DNA from: an uncultured Chthoniobacterales bacterium
Lineage (GTDB): Bacteria; Verrucomicrobiota; Verrucomicrobiia; Chthoniobacterales; UBA10450
Length of the DNA: 27,123 nucleotides
Direction of reading: 5' to 3'
Assembly: GCA_955652255.1 (NCBI GenBank)
Contig: CATPAW010000096.1
Coordinates: 1 to 27,123, forward strand
Within the stretch, counting starts at the first letter, position 1. The number at the start of each line of letters is the position of its first letter. The notes under the pieces were generated by a model that saw nothing but the letters and a program-made list of their open reading frames with translations, made no database searches and was not told the origin of the DNA. Shown one piece after another: positions 15,504-23,039 of this stretch. Both the position numbers and the translations under genes were made by a program.

Positions 15504-16115
15504 TCAGTCACTTAGCTCGACGTTCCAATAGGCAAGATCGACAAAGTGGCGCCAGCTTTCGTGTTGGGGTGAGGAAAAGGTAACGTGCACAAACGGACGC
15601 CACTTCGGCCGCTTTGGTTTGCGGATGAGACTCATCTGCGCCTCTCGCGGAAGCCGATTACCCTTGCGCGTGTTACAGCCAATGCAGGAGCAAACCACAT
15701 TCTCCCACGTTGTCGTCCCGCCGCGATCGCGCGGCACGACGTGATCCAGATTCAAATCATTCCGATCGAAGGCGTGTCCGCAATACTGGCAAGTGTTTTT
15801 GTCGCGCTCGAAAACGTTGTGCCGGGTAAACTTCACTTCCTTTTTCGGCAGCCGATCGAAAAAGAGCAGTACAATCACCCGCGGCACGCGAATCCTCCAC
15901 GAAATTGTCGTGACCATTTCGTGATCGGGCGCGGCGGCGGAGAAATCGCGCCAACTCTCGAAATCGTGGGTCAGGAAATTGTTTGCGTCATCCGATGAGA
16001 CGACATGAGCATGACCAGCGTAGACCAGCGCGAAGGCACGCCGCGCCGTGCAAATGTTGACCGCCTGCCAAAGACGATTCAACACCAAAACCTGATTGTT
16101 TAGCAACGAGTGCAT
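15504..16115 (-). CDS. HNH endonuclease
   Basis: 203 residues from ATG at 16115-16113 (MHSLLNNQVLVLNRLWQAVN). An in-frame upstream start at 16184 would add 23 residues that cross a motif copy and look non-conserved. The N-terminal segment (VLNRLWQAVNICTARRAFAL) followed by a C-terminal HNH domain is a common architecture of stand-alone bacterial HNH proteins. The nuclease part reads CQYCGHAFDRNDLNLDHVVP, then RDRGGTTTWENVV and CIGCNTRKGN: two CxxC zinc pairs and the DHVVPR catalytic His region. Substrate is unknown; no cognate methylase is nearby. It follows pilT on the same strand 114 nt downstream. An exact motif copy (15534-15543) encodes VDL; another (16128-16137) lies just upstream. Confidence 0.9.
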   Translation of the reverse strand: MHSLLNNQVLVLNRLWQAVNICTARRAFALVYAGHAHVVSSDDANNFLTHDFESWRDFSAAAPDHEMVTTISWRIRVPRVIVLLFFDRLPKKEVKFTRHNVFERDKNTCQYCGHAFDRNDLNLDHVVPRDRGGTTTWENVVCSCIGCNTRKGNRLPREAQMSLIRKPKRPKWRPFVHVTFSSPQHESWRHFVDLAYWNVELSD

Positions 16116-16229
16116 TTCGCGGTCGATTGTCGATCTTAAGGTCCTATTAGAGAGTTGTTTTGCAAAGGTGCGCGACCTTATCACTCGGTTTTTTTATTGT
16201 CAACGCACGCGGAACAATCTCTCGCCACC

Positions 16230-17390
16230 TCACCGCCGCGGCGCGCGACCCGCGATACGTTTGACAAAATTGCCCGGCTGCCGTTGCTCATCATCTGGCA
16301 CGGCACCGGCAGCGTCACCGAGGTGTTCCTCTTCCGCTGGAAGAAATTGCTTGAAGCGATTTTTGTCGATCGCCTTCATGAAGGCTTCATGAGGCGAGAC
16401 GATCCCCTTTTCCAGCAGCGCCCAGATCGCGTCGTCCATGAATTGCATCCCCTGCGCCCTTCCGGAAACGATAACGTCCTGAAGCTTTTGCGACGCGCCT
16501 TCACGAATGATGGCCGCAACGGCGGCGTTTGCGATCAGGATCTCATTCACCGCGATCCGGCCAGGGCGATCCGCTCTTTTCAAAAGCAACTGGGCGAGCA
16601 CGCCGCGCAACGAATTCGCCAGCATCGCCCGCGCCTGCGCTTGGCGTTCGGCCGGAAACACATCCACCATTCGATCGACGGTCTTTCGCGCGTTGTTTGT
16701 ATGCAATGTGCCGAACACGAGTAGACCAGTCTCAGCTGCAGTGAGCGCGAGCGAAATGGTTTCGAGGTCGCGCATCTCGCCTACAAGCACAGCATCAACG
16801 TCTTCGCGCAGTGCCGCCTTTAGCGCGTCGGGAAATGTCCTTGAATCACCTGGCACCTCCCGCTGCGTGATAATACTGCGTTTGTGTTCGTGAACGAATT
16901 CGATCGGTTCTTCGATCGTTACGATATGCTTCGAAAAATTCTCATTGATATAATCGAGCAGGCCAGCCTGCGTCGTGGTTTTGCCCGAACCGGTTGGGCC
17001 GGTGACCAGGACAAGACCGCCGCGCAAATGGCCAAATTGCTTGACCACGACCGGAATGCCCAGTTCCTCGAGCGTGGAAATTTTCGTCGGAATCAGGCGA
17101 AAAACGGCGCCATAGCCATTGGTTTGCTTGAAATAATTAGAACGAAATCGAGACGCCGTATCCATCTCGTAAGCGAAATCGAGATCGCCGCGCTCCTCGA
17201 AAATTTCCCACTTCTGCGGTCCGCAAACTTCGCTCAACATCGCCGCCGCTTCATCGCGGGACACGGGCTCGCCGCGGATCGGCATGATGTCGCCGTGTTT
17301 CCGAATCTTGGGCGGTTGTCCTTCGCCGATGTGCAGATCGGAGGCCTCTTGCTTCACCACCACATTCAAAAACTGATCGAGGTATGCCAT
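16230..17390 (-). CDS. pilT: PilT-type twitching motility ATPase
   Basis: Cytoplasmic hexameric ATPase that powers type IV pilus retraction. 386 residues. The N-terminal PAS-like domain carries ASDLHIGEGQPPKIRKHG. Then come Walker A GPTGSGKT (131-138), IVTIEEPIEFVHEHK (Asp box), Walker B VLVGEMRD (201-208), His box TLHTNNA (228-234), and the PilT C-terminal blocks LANSLRGVLAQLLLKR, AAIIREG and GMQFMDDAI. The tail after about residue 345 is extended and low in conservation. It follows a paralogue at 17427-18539 by 36 nt, so the pair is likely co-transcribed. No pilin or assembly genes are in the window. Retraction ATPases are needed for DNA uptake in competent bacteria, which is relevant to the repeated 10-mer. 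Confidence 0.94.
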   Translation of the reverse strand: MAYLDQFLNVVVKQEASDLHIGEGQPPKIRKHGDIMPIRGEPVSRDEAAAMLSEVCGPQKWEIFEERGDLDFAYEMDTASRFRSNYFKQTNGYGAVFRLIPTKISTLEELGIPVVVKQFGHLRGGLVLVTGPTGSGKTTTQAGLLDYINENFSKHIVTIEEPIEFVHEHKRSIITQREVPGDSRTFPDALKAALREDVDAVLVGEMRDLETISLALTAAETGLLVFGTLHTNNARKTVDRMVDVFPAERQAQARAMLANSLRGVLAQLLLKRADRPGRIAVNEILIANAAVAAIIREGASQKLQDVIVSGRAQGMQFMDDAIWALLEKGIVSPHEAFMKAIDKNRFKQFLPAEEEHLGDAAGAVPDDEQRQPGNFVKRIAGRAPRR

Positions 17391-17426
17391 TACGTCAGCG
17401 TTTCGGATTTCATCATTCGTGCTTTG

Positions 17427-18539
17427 TCAATTTGCGCGCAGTCCGACGCGCGTTCGCATTTCCCTTTTTTGGTCTGCGCGCGCGTACGCTTCCTCCGCAC
17501 TGATCAGCCCGCGATCATAAAGATCGACAAGCGTGTCGTCCATCAACTGCATGCCTTGTTTTTTGCCGGTCTGAATGATGCCTGGTAGCATGTATGTTTT
17601 TGCTTCTCGAATGACGTTCGCCACCGCCGGCGTATTGGTCAGAGTTTCCAGCGCCAGCACGCGACCCGTCCCATCTTTTCTCGGGATAAGTTGGTGACTG
17701 ATGACGCCGCGCAAGGATTCGCTTACCATGACTCGCACTTGTTCCTGTTGATCCGGCGGGAATACGTCGAGCAAGCGATCAAGCGTGCGCGAGGCGTTTC
17801 CGGTGTGCAGGGTTGCCAGAACCAAATGCCCGGTCTCGGACGCAGTGATGGCGAGTGAAATCGTTTCCAAATCGCGCATTTCGCCGACCATGATCACGTC
17901 CGGATCTTCCCGGAGGGCGGCCCGCAGGGCTGCGCCGAAAGATTGCGTGTGGATGAACACTTCGCGTTGAGTAATGTGGCAATTTTTCGGCGCGATGATG
18001 TATTCGATCGGGTCCTCCAGGGTGATGATGTGTTCGTGTCGTTCCATGTTCACTTGCTCGACCATGGCCGCGAGCGTAGTCGATTTACCAGTGCCGACCG
18101 AACCCGTCGCCAGGATCAGCCCGTTCTGATAACGAGTGAGCAGCTTGAGATGCTGGGGCAACTCCAGTTCGTCCATCGTCCGCACGTGCGTGTTGATGAC
18201 GCGAAAAACGATGTCCATTCCGCGCCGCTGACGTACGACGCTGGTGCGGTAGCGCGCGAGTTTGTTTGCATAAGCAAAATCGGTATCGCCGCGCTCGGCC
18301 AGTTCCCTTTTATTAAATTCAGGAATGAAGCCTTCGACCAAAGTCGCCGTATCCGCGGCGGTAAGCCAGGGTGCGTCAGGCCAGATCGGTTGCAAGGTCC
18401 CGTGCAGGCGCCAGATCGGCCGTGAATTCACGCCGAGATGGACATCGGAGGCGTCGCCGGCTTTCCCAATCGCAAGATATTCATCCACGTGAGCAAATGG
18501 ATGCGATTTCGCAGGTGGTTCCTTAATTTTTGCTAGCAT
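17427..18539 (-). CDS. PilT/PilU-like type IV pilus ATPase (second paralogue)
   Basis: 370 residues from ATG at 18539-18537; a TTG at 18551 would add four residues and is less likely. It has the PilT architecture: GDASDVHLGVNSRPIWRLHG at the N-terminus, Walker A GSVGTGKS, HIITLEDPIEYI, Walker B VIMVGEMRDLE, His box TLHTGNA, then SESLRGVISHQLIPRKDG and GMQLMDDTLVDLYDRG. Identity to the downstream pilT product is partial by eye, so these are old paralogues rather than a recent duplication. A PilU-like accessory role is possible but not shown by the sequence. An exact motif copy (17520-17529) encodes VDL in the C-terminal part. Confidence 0.92.
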   Translation of the reverse strand: MLAKIKEPPAKSHPFAHVDEYLAIGKAGDASDVHLGVNSRPIWRLHGTLQPIWPDAPWLTAADTATLVEGFIPEFNKRELAERGDTDFAYANKLARYRTSVVRQRRGMDIVFRVINTHVRTMDELELPQHLKLLTRYQNGLILATGSVGTGKSTTLAAMVEQVNMERHEHIITLEDPIEYIIAPKNCHITQREVFIHTQSFGAALRAALREDPDVIMVGEMRDLETISLAITASETGHLVLATLHTGNASRTLDRLLDVFPPDQQEQVRVMVSESLRGVISHQLIPRKDGTGRVLALETLTNTPAVANVIREAKTYMLPGIIQTGKKQGMQLMDDTLVDLYDRGLISAEEAYARADQKREMRTRVGLRAN

Positions 18540-18598
18540 GGTGCGCGACAAGAATAATTATCCGACGCGGTATCCCCGTAAATCTGAAAAGAAGCTCA

Positions 18599-18988
18599 TC
18601 ACTTTCTCGATGACGACGATTTGGCGGCAAAACCACTGAGTCGGTTCCGGACAAGATCGACTATCACCGGCCGGAGCAAAGTGGCCGCGATCTTCAGCGC
18701 ACCCAATACGAACCCGGCCTCGAGAAGGCGGTGCCTCGATTTTCCGCCGATTCTTGGCTCAACATAAACTTTCTTCCCCCGCGCCGGCAACCGGGTCAAA
18801 AGAAGACCGACCGCTGCCGCCCCCGCGAGCCAGAAGACCGTTTGCCGTTGAAACGACTTCCGGATTTTGTGCGGAAAATCCAGCTCGTAGCGCAGACCCC
18901 TGAGGTCGCGCGAGACAAGCGCGCGCGAGTGCGCGATTTGCGCTTTTAATTCCTCGGTCGGCTTGTCGTGTCCAGGTTCTTCAGCCAT
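18599..18988 (-). CDS. Small membrane protein (YqjK-position protein)
   Basis: 129 residues, Lys/Arg-rich. An N-terminal soluble stretch (EELKAQIAHSRALVSRDLRG) precedes a hydrophobic segment (FWLAGAAAVGLLLTRLP) and a second one (LEAGFVLGALKIAATLLRPV). I do not recognise a defined family. Its start overlaps the end of the phage-holin-family gene by 43 nt, and together with the DUF883-like gene it forms a three-gene module laid out like E. coli yqjD-yqjE-yqjK. By position it would be the YqjK-like member. The ATG at 18988 has a GAGAAAG stretch about 10 nt upstream. A one-mismatch motif copy (18653-18662) is inside. Confidence 0.75.
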   Translation of the reverse strand: MAEEPGHDKPTEELKAQIAHSRALVSRDLRGLRYELDFPHKIRKSFQRQTVFWLAGAAAVGLLLTRLPARGKKVYVEPRIGGKSRHRLLEAGFVLGALKIAATLLRPVIVDLVRNRLSGFAAKSSSSRK

Positions 18989-19377
18989 TCGCGATCTTTC
19001 TCTAACTCAGACGCGGTCGCGCGAAAAAGCGGTTTCGTCATACGGCTGCGCGCGACCAGAAGGAAAACCAGCGCGATAACGAAGTGGACGCCGGCGGCCG
19101 CGAGCGCCGTCCACAACCACGAGACCCGGGCAAGATGCGCCAGGCCAACGACCGCGCTTGCGATGAGGAAAATGTAACCAAACGTGAAAAGGAGCACGGC
19201 CGCGAGCAAACAGGCCGCCAGGGCAAACATTTGCACGAGCGCCGCTTTCGAATCGCGGGCCAAAAGAGCAAAGCGGCTTTCAAAAAAAACCGCCAGCGCG
19301 CTCAGAAGCGCCAGCAGATTATCAAGCAAACCGGCGTGCCCCGCGGGATTGCGGGACCGAGTGGCTTCGTCAGCCAT
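18946..19377 (-). CDS. Phage holin family / YqjE-like membrane protein
   Basis: 143 residues. An N-terminal amphipathic part (LLDNLLALLSALAVFFESRF) is followed by a helix with ARDSKAALVQ and then two membrane hairpin segments (ALAACLLAAVLLFTFGYIFL and LWTALAAAGVHFVIALVFLL), ending in a charged tail (ELEKDREWLKNL). This is the layout of the holin_3_6/DUF1469 (YqjE) group. Despite the family name there are no phage genes nearby. It lies 15 nt downstream of the DUF883-like gene. A role in membrane or stress physiology is inferred only from the YqjD/E context. Confidence 0.8.
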   Translation of the reverse strand: MADEATRSRNPAGHAGLLDNLLALLSALAVFFESRFALLARDSKAALVQMFALAACLLAAVLLFTFGYIFLIASAVVGLAHLARVSWLWTALAAAGVHFVIALVFLLVARSRMTKPLFRATASELEKDREWLKNLDTTSRPRN

Positions 19378-19392
19378 TCAGGGCAGCCCGAT

Positions 19393-19701
19393 TTAACGCC
19401 GGAAAATCAGGCCCAGGACAAACCCGATTCCAAGCGCCGTAAAAACCGCCTTGGTGGGATTTTCCCGCACGTATTGCTCGGCATCTTCCTGAAACGTGCG
19501 AGCCCGATCTCTCGCATCGTCCCACACTTGCTCTGCTTTCCCGCGGGCGTCGCCCCAGGCTTGCTCGGCCTTGCCACGATATTCTCCGGCCATCGAGCCG
19601 GCCGCAGATCGCAAGTCCTCGGCGGCTTTGCGCGCGTGTGTCTTGCTGCTCTCCAGTTTGCTTTGCGCGTCTGTCATTCCATGTTTGTTTTCTTCAGCCA
19701 T
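19393..19701 (-). CDS. DUF883/YqjD/ElaB-like C-tail-anchored protein
   Basis: 102 residues. Residues about 10-78 form a long Ala/Glu/Arg/Lys-rich helix with repeated AEQ(A/V)W-DAR units (GKAEQAWGDARGKAEQVWDD). It ends with the family's signature NPTKAVFTALGIGFVLGLIF-RR, a glycine-rich transmembrane C-tail. In E. coli, proteins of this family associate with ribosomes and the inner membrane in stationary phase; that is family knowledge, not shown here. GGAG lies 7 nt before the ATG on the minus strand, one of the clearer Shine-Dalgarno sites in the window. First gene of the three-gene yqjDEK-like module. Confidence 0.88.
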   Translation of the reverse strand: MAEENKHGMTDAQSKLESSKTHARKAAEDLRSAAGSMAGEYRGKAEQAWGDARGKAEQVWDDARDRARTFQEDAEQYVRENPTKAVFTALGIGFVLGLIFRR

Positions 19702-19819
19702 TGGTTTTCTCCAGTTAATTTCACTCCAGTATCCGCGTGCTGATCGTTTTCAGCAAACGCCGGAACAAATAAATCTTCTAGAAATGGAGACGCAATCCAG
19801 ACGGCGAGCGCCTCTGCAA

Positions 19820-20038
19820 CTACGGCTCGCGAAAGATGATTCGCCCCTTGGTCAGATCGTAGGGAGACAGTTCCACCGAAACTTTGTCGCCGGGCACGAT
19901 GCGAATGAAATGTTTGCGCATCTTGCCGGAAATATGCGCCAGCACATTGCGCTGGCCAGGCAAATCGACACGGAACATCGTGCCCGGCAACACCTGCGTC
20001 ACCGTTCCTTCCGTCACGATCTGTTCCTCTTTCGCCAT
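19820..20038 (-). CDS. infA: Translation initiation factor IF-1
   Basis: 72 residues, the standard IF-1 length, from ATG at 20038-20036 (MAKEEQIVTEGTVTQVLPGT). The upstream in-frame extension to 20107 is rejected because the protein then exceeds the family and adds non-conserved residues. Family blocks are MFRVDLPGQRNVLAHISGKM, RKHFIRIVPGDKVSVELSPY and DLTKGRIIFRE, an S1-type OB fold. It binds the A site of the 30S subunit during initiation. It is not in a ribosomal-protein cluster here. The 139 nt upstream (20039-20177) hold an imperfect GC-rich inverted repeat near 20080-20110 and no gene. Confidence 0.97.
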   Translation of the reverse strand: MAKEEQIVTEGTVTQVLPGTMFRVDLPGQRNVLAHISGKMRKHFIRIVPGDKVSVELSPYDLTKGRIIFREP

Positions 20039-20177
20039 CGCGCGAAATATAATCGCCGGGACACTTCGCTCAACCCGCGGTGTAGAGGCGCGTCTCCCCA
20101 CGCGCACCCTGATCTAACACTTGCGCGGAGGACAGCCCCGCCGTTACAGCTTCGCTTCGCCAAACTGATTGTCGATC

Positions 20178-22070
20178 TTAGCGAAATTGCTCGAGCGAAA
20201 CAGTCGGCAAATATTCTTCCAGTTCCTGGCGTTTCCACCACGCGCCTGATTGTCCATGTTCGACGGCCGTCGTAAAGCGGTAGCGATAAACAATTGCGCG
20301 AACGTAGCGCGGCGGATGCTCCGGGAAGGGATTGCGTGCGAAGAGCCGGGTGACATCCGATTTGCCTTCCAATAAACAAATCGCCGTTTGAATGAACCAC
20401 GGGTTCTGCTGGTACGATCCGAACGCGGCGAACCACATCTGCCAATCGAGCCGCGGTTGATGCGGCGCGCACCAGCCGGGCGCGCGCATCACGTCGCCCG
20501 GTTTCCATTTGAATTCGTAAGGCTGCCAATCGACTCCGTCCGCGCTCCCCTCAATCACAATTTCGCGGCGGTCCTTCGTCATCACGCGAAAAAGTCCATA
20601 GCCATTCGCGATCCGAAATGGCTCAATCTGTTCGTAAAAAAACACGAGCGAGCGCGGCCACTTCGCTTCCGGCTTAAAGGCCGTGAAAATGAGCCACGCG
20701 TTCAGCGGTAACGTGATGATGATCACCGCAACCGCGCCGTACATCGAGAATCGCTGGCCAATCGATGGGGACACGACAGCGCGTATCCCTCCATCCGCTT
20801 GGAGGGCGCCGCGCTGTCGGCGCCACACCGCGTCATCAATCAGCAACAAACAAAGCGCGATGGTAAGCAAATTGAAGAAACAGTAATTGCCGGTCACCGC
20901 GATCGCGATTTGCAGGAAGACCACCAAGCCGCATGCGATCAACCGTAATCGCCGCGGTGTCCAAAAAAAAATCGGCACGATAATTTCGACGATGAGGCAA
21001 AAGGCGACCGAGAAATGTTTGAACCATTCCGGATGCTGATCGGCCCACCAAGCGAAGATTGTCGGCAACGGTTGCGACCAGTAGTGATAATCGAGCGCGG
21101 TCAAATTCCACCAGCAATCGTCGCCGCTCGTCAACTTCACGACACCGGACATCACCATCAATTTGAAAAGAAGGAGCTTGAGCAAAAAAAAGGCGGCTCG
21201 AGAAACCGGCGGCCCTCGTCCGCGTTTCGGCCAAAGTTGCCACGGCGCGAGAAAGATCGACAAGAAACCGGCTTCGAGAAGGAGAATGTCCCATTGAAAA
21301 CTGAGAAAAGTTTGGCCAGCAATCGTGAGGGAAAGATAAAAAACGAACAGTGCGATGAGAGAAACGACCGGCACGATTTCGAAAATCAGCAATAACGACA
21401 GGACAACTCCGCTGCCGCAGAGAAAATGAAGAAACGCGTTGCCCGAGTTGAGCCAGCAAACTGTCGGCAAGATCGACAATGCACGGGGGCCAAGTTGTTC
21501 GCGCGCAGCGGTGAGAAACTGATTTACCGGCGCGACCCCGTTGGCACCGACGAGCCCATCGATCTGCACCCAGAGCGAAACAAACGCGATCAGATAAATC
21601 AGTCCGAGAGAGCGCAGAAACCAGCGCCGCGCGACGAAATATGTCGGCGGGCGAACATCGTCGCCCCAGAGCACGCGCGTAATCGCCGAGCCAAAATTTC
21701 GATGGCGCGCAATGAATTTGTAAACGGTTTCGGAGACCGGCGCGAAACCGGGAACGTGGTCGTAACTCCACGCCAGCCACTTTCGCGAAGATCGACATCG
21801 TAACGAGCGATAGACCGCTTCTGCCGCAAAAAAAACCTTGCCATCCCTGTCGATGTAAACGACGGCGCGCTGGAATTCCGTCCGGGAGATTTCCGGAAAT
21901 TTTTCCGCGACTTCCTGATACATCGCATACTCAACCTCGCCACGCGTAATCTCGCGCCAGCGCTCAATCCACAGTCGACAAAAATGACATTCGCCATCCC
22001 AAATCATGAGCGGTTTGGGAGGCGGAGTGGCCACGCTTAGATGTCGATCTTCGTTAGGCGTCATCAACAT
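20178..22070 (-). CDS. DCC (DUF393) thioredoxin-like domain fused to lipase maturation factor (LMF1) family protein
   Basis: 630 residues. Residues about 17-145 form a DCC-family thiol-oxidoreductase domain with WDGECHFCRLWIERW (Cys28, Cys31). The rest is a polytopic membrane protein of the lipase-maturation-factor family: LGLIYLIAFVSLWVQIDGLV, SFQWDILLLEAGFLSIFLAP, KLMVMSGVVKLTSGDDCWWN, LTALDYHYWSQPLP, then the C-terminal periplasmic-type part with YEFKWKPGD and RLDWQMWFAAFG. The bacterial function is unknown; a redox-linked envelope protein-folding role is inferred from the fusion. About residues 418-432 are encoded by a palindromic element (20775-20818) read in frame. Four exact motif copies lie inside (21253, 21469, 21788, 22042), and a fifth (20170-20179) overlaps the stop, the densest cluster in the window. 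Confidence 0.88.
   Translation of the reverse strand: MLMTPNEDRHLSVATPPPKPLMIWDGECHFCRLWIERWREITRGEVEYAMYQEVAEKFPEISRTEFQRAVVYIDRDGKVFFAAEAVYRSLRCRSSRKWLAWSYDHVPGFAPVSETVYKFIARHRNFGSAITRVLWGDDVRPPTYFVARRWFLRSLGLIYLIAFVSLWVQIDGLVGANGVAPVNQFLTAAREQLGPRALSILPTVCWLNSGNAFLHFLCGSGVVLSLLLIFEIVPVVSLIALFVFYLSLTIAGQTFLSFQWDILLLEAGFLSIFLAPWQLWPKRGRGPPVSRAAFFLLKLLLFKLMVMSGVVKLTSGDDCWWNLTALDYHYWSQPLPTIFAWWADQHPEWFKHFSVAFCLIVEIIVPIFFWTPRRLRLIACGLVVFLQIAIAVTGNYCFFNLLTIALCLLLIDDAVWRRQRGALQADGGIRAVVSPSIGQRFSMYGAVAVIIITLPLNAWLIFTAFKPEAKWPRSLVFFYEQIEPFRIANGYGLFRVMTKDRREIVIEGSADGVDWQPYEFKWKPGDVMRAPGWCAPHQPRLDWQMWFAAFGSYQQNPWFIQTAICLLEGKSDVTRLFARNPFPEHPPRYVRAIVYRYRFTTAVEHGQSGAWWKRQELEEYLPTVSLEQFR
20775..20818. 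repeat. Palindromic element read in frame inside the LMF-family gene
   Basis: GACAGCGCG...CCCTCCA at 20775-20793 pairs with TGGAGGG...CGCGCTGTC at 20800-20818, with a 3-bp internal mismatch and a short loop. The outer sequence shares GGACAGCGCG-like composition with the element at 1189. It encodes roughly RGALQADGGIRAVV between two membrane segments, where a loop would tolerate extra residues. Confidence 0.7.
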
Positions 22071-22071
22071 C

Positions 22072-22102
22072 CAACGTTCAACGTTCAGCGCTCAACGTTC
22101 AA
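22072..22102. repeat. AACGTT-based tandem repeat upstream of the LMF-family gene
   Basis: Three CAACGTTCA-type units and one variant (CAGCGCTCA) lie head to tail at 22072-22102. Each core (AACGTT, AGCGCT) is itself palindromic. The array starts two bases upstream of the ATG at 22070, so it occupies the ribosome-binding region of that gene; no Shine-Dalgarno is visible. Confidence 0.8.
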
Positions 22103-22144
22103 TTCGTTTCGGTAGAGCGATGCTCTGCGCAGCCGGCAAATATT

Positions 22145-22194
22145 TGTAGGGGAGGCCGTTGACTTCCCCTAGGACGACAACGTCGTCCCCTACA
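22145..22194. repeat. TGTAGGGGA-ended palindromic element at the 3' end of xthA
   Basis: Left arm 22145-22170 and right arm 22171-22194 are inverted copies with a few mismatches and a 2-nt length difference. The right half also folds on itself (GGACGAC/GTCGTCC). The outer TGTAG on the minus strand provides the xthA stop TAG (22192-22190). It lies between xthA and the LMF-family gene and could act as a terminator or RNA-stabilising hairpin. Confidence 0.85.
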
Positions 22195-22954
22195 GATTAA
22201 ATTCTGCCCAAACCGGAGCGTGATCGGACGGCTCTTTGCCTTTGCGCATTTCGCGCTCGATTCCGGCAGCGGTGCATTTTTCCGCAAGCGATTTGTTCGC
22301 CAGAACCGCGTCGATGCGCAGGCCACGATTCTTCGGAAAAGAAAGCATCCGATAATCCCACCAGCTAAAAAGACCGCCCTCCTGACGATGAAGCCGCAGT
22401 GTGTCGATCAAACCGACATCGCACAATTGCCGGAAGGCGGCGCGCTCGCGATCGGAGCACATGATTGCACCGCGCCAAAGCATGGGATCATGAACATCGA
22501 TATCTTCGGGGGCGACATTGAAATCGCCGCAGACGATAAGCTCACGATTTTTTTCCTTCGACAAGCAATCGCGAAGTCGCATGTACCAATTCAGCTTGTA
22601 CTCGTAGGCCGGCGATCCCACCGCCTGGCCGTTTGGCGCGTAAATGGAATAGAGACGGAGATTGTCGATCTTCGCCGCGATCACGCGCGCTTGTCGATCG
22701 ATAACTTCATTGCAAAGCGAAGCGCGCACGTCTTGCGGTTTCTCTTTCGAAAGGATCGCGACTCCATTGTACGATTTCTCTCCATGATAAGAGGAGTGAT
22801 AACCGGCCGATTGCAAGGCGAGCACGGGGAATTGTTCGTCGGTACATTTCGTTTCCTGCAAACAAACGACGTCCGGTCGCGTGCCTTCGAGCCAGGCAAG
22901 GAGACGATCCTGGCGCTTGCGCAATGAATTGATGTTCCAGGATGCGATTTTCAT
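22190..22954 (-). CDS. xthA: Exodeoxyribonuclease III (AP endonuclease family)
   Basis: 254 residues, normal for the Xth family. It cleaves abasic sites and has 3'-5' exonuclease activity in base-excision repair. Motifs in order: KIASWNINSLRKRQDRLLAW (metal-binding Asn), VVCLQETKCTDEQFP (metal-binding Glu), GVAILSK, YSIYAPNGQ, VCGDFNVAPEDIDVHDP (catalytic Asp and Asn), FSWWDYRMLSFPKNRGLRID, and the C-terminal PSDHAPVWAEF with the catalytic Asp-His. The stop codon lies in the palindromic element 22145-22194, and another element (22962-23039) ends 7 nt before the ATG, so the gene is bracketed by repeats. An exact motif copy (22663-22672) encodes KID. Confidence 0.97.
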   Translation of the reverse strand: MKIASWNINSLRKRQDRLLAWLEGTRPDVVCLQETKCTDEQFPVLALQSAGYHSSYHGEKSYNGVAILSKEKPQDVRASLCNEVIDRQARVIAAKIDNLRLYSIYAPNGQAVGSPAYEYKLNWYMRLRDCLSKEKNRELIVCGDFNVAPEDIDVHDPMLWRGAIMCSDRERAAFRQLCDVGLIDTLRLHRQEGGLFSWWDYRMLSFPKNRGLRIDAVLANKSLAEKCTAAGIEREMRKGKEPSDHAPVWAEFNL

Positions 22955-22961
22955 TGTCTGC

Positions 22962-23039
22962 TGTAGCGGCGGTCTATGACCGTCGCACTAGTTTCGACGA
23001 CGAGAAATTTATGGTCGGCGCTCATAGAGCGCTGCTACA
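22962..23039. repeat. TGTAGC-ended inverted-repeat element between the beta-CASP gene and xthA
   Basis: Arms 22962-22985 and 23016-23039 are inverted copies at 20 of 24 positions, both starting TGTAGC(G/A)GCG(G/C)TCTATGA in their outer sense. The 30-bp centre carries no gene. On the minus strand the outer TGTAG supplies the stop of the upstream beta-CASP gene (23037-23035). The other end is 7 nt from the xthA ATG. Confidence 0.85.

Noticed and set aside
15504..16115. HNH gene as part of a restriction-modification or homing system recognising the 10-mer
   Set aside because: No methylase or specificity subunit is adjacent and the gene is not inside an intron or intein; a link to the motif cannot be supported from this window.
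18946..19377. Prophage remnant, suggested by a holin-family protein
   Set aside because: The protein fits the YqjE-type group and has no lysin, capsid, integrase or other phage genes nearby.
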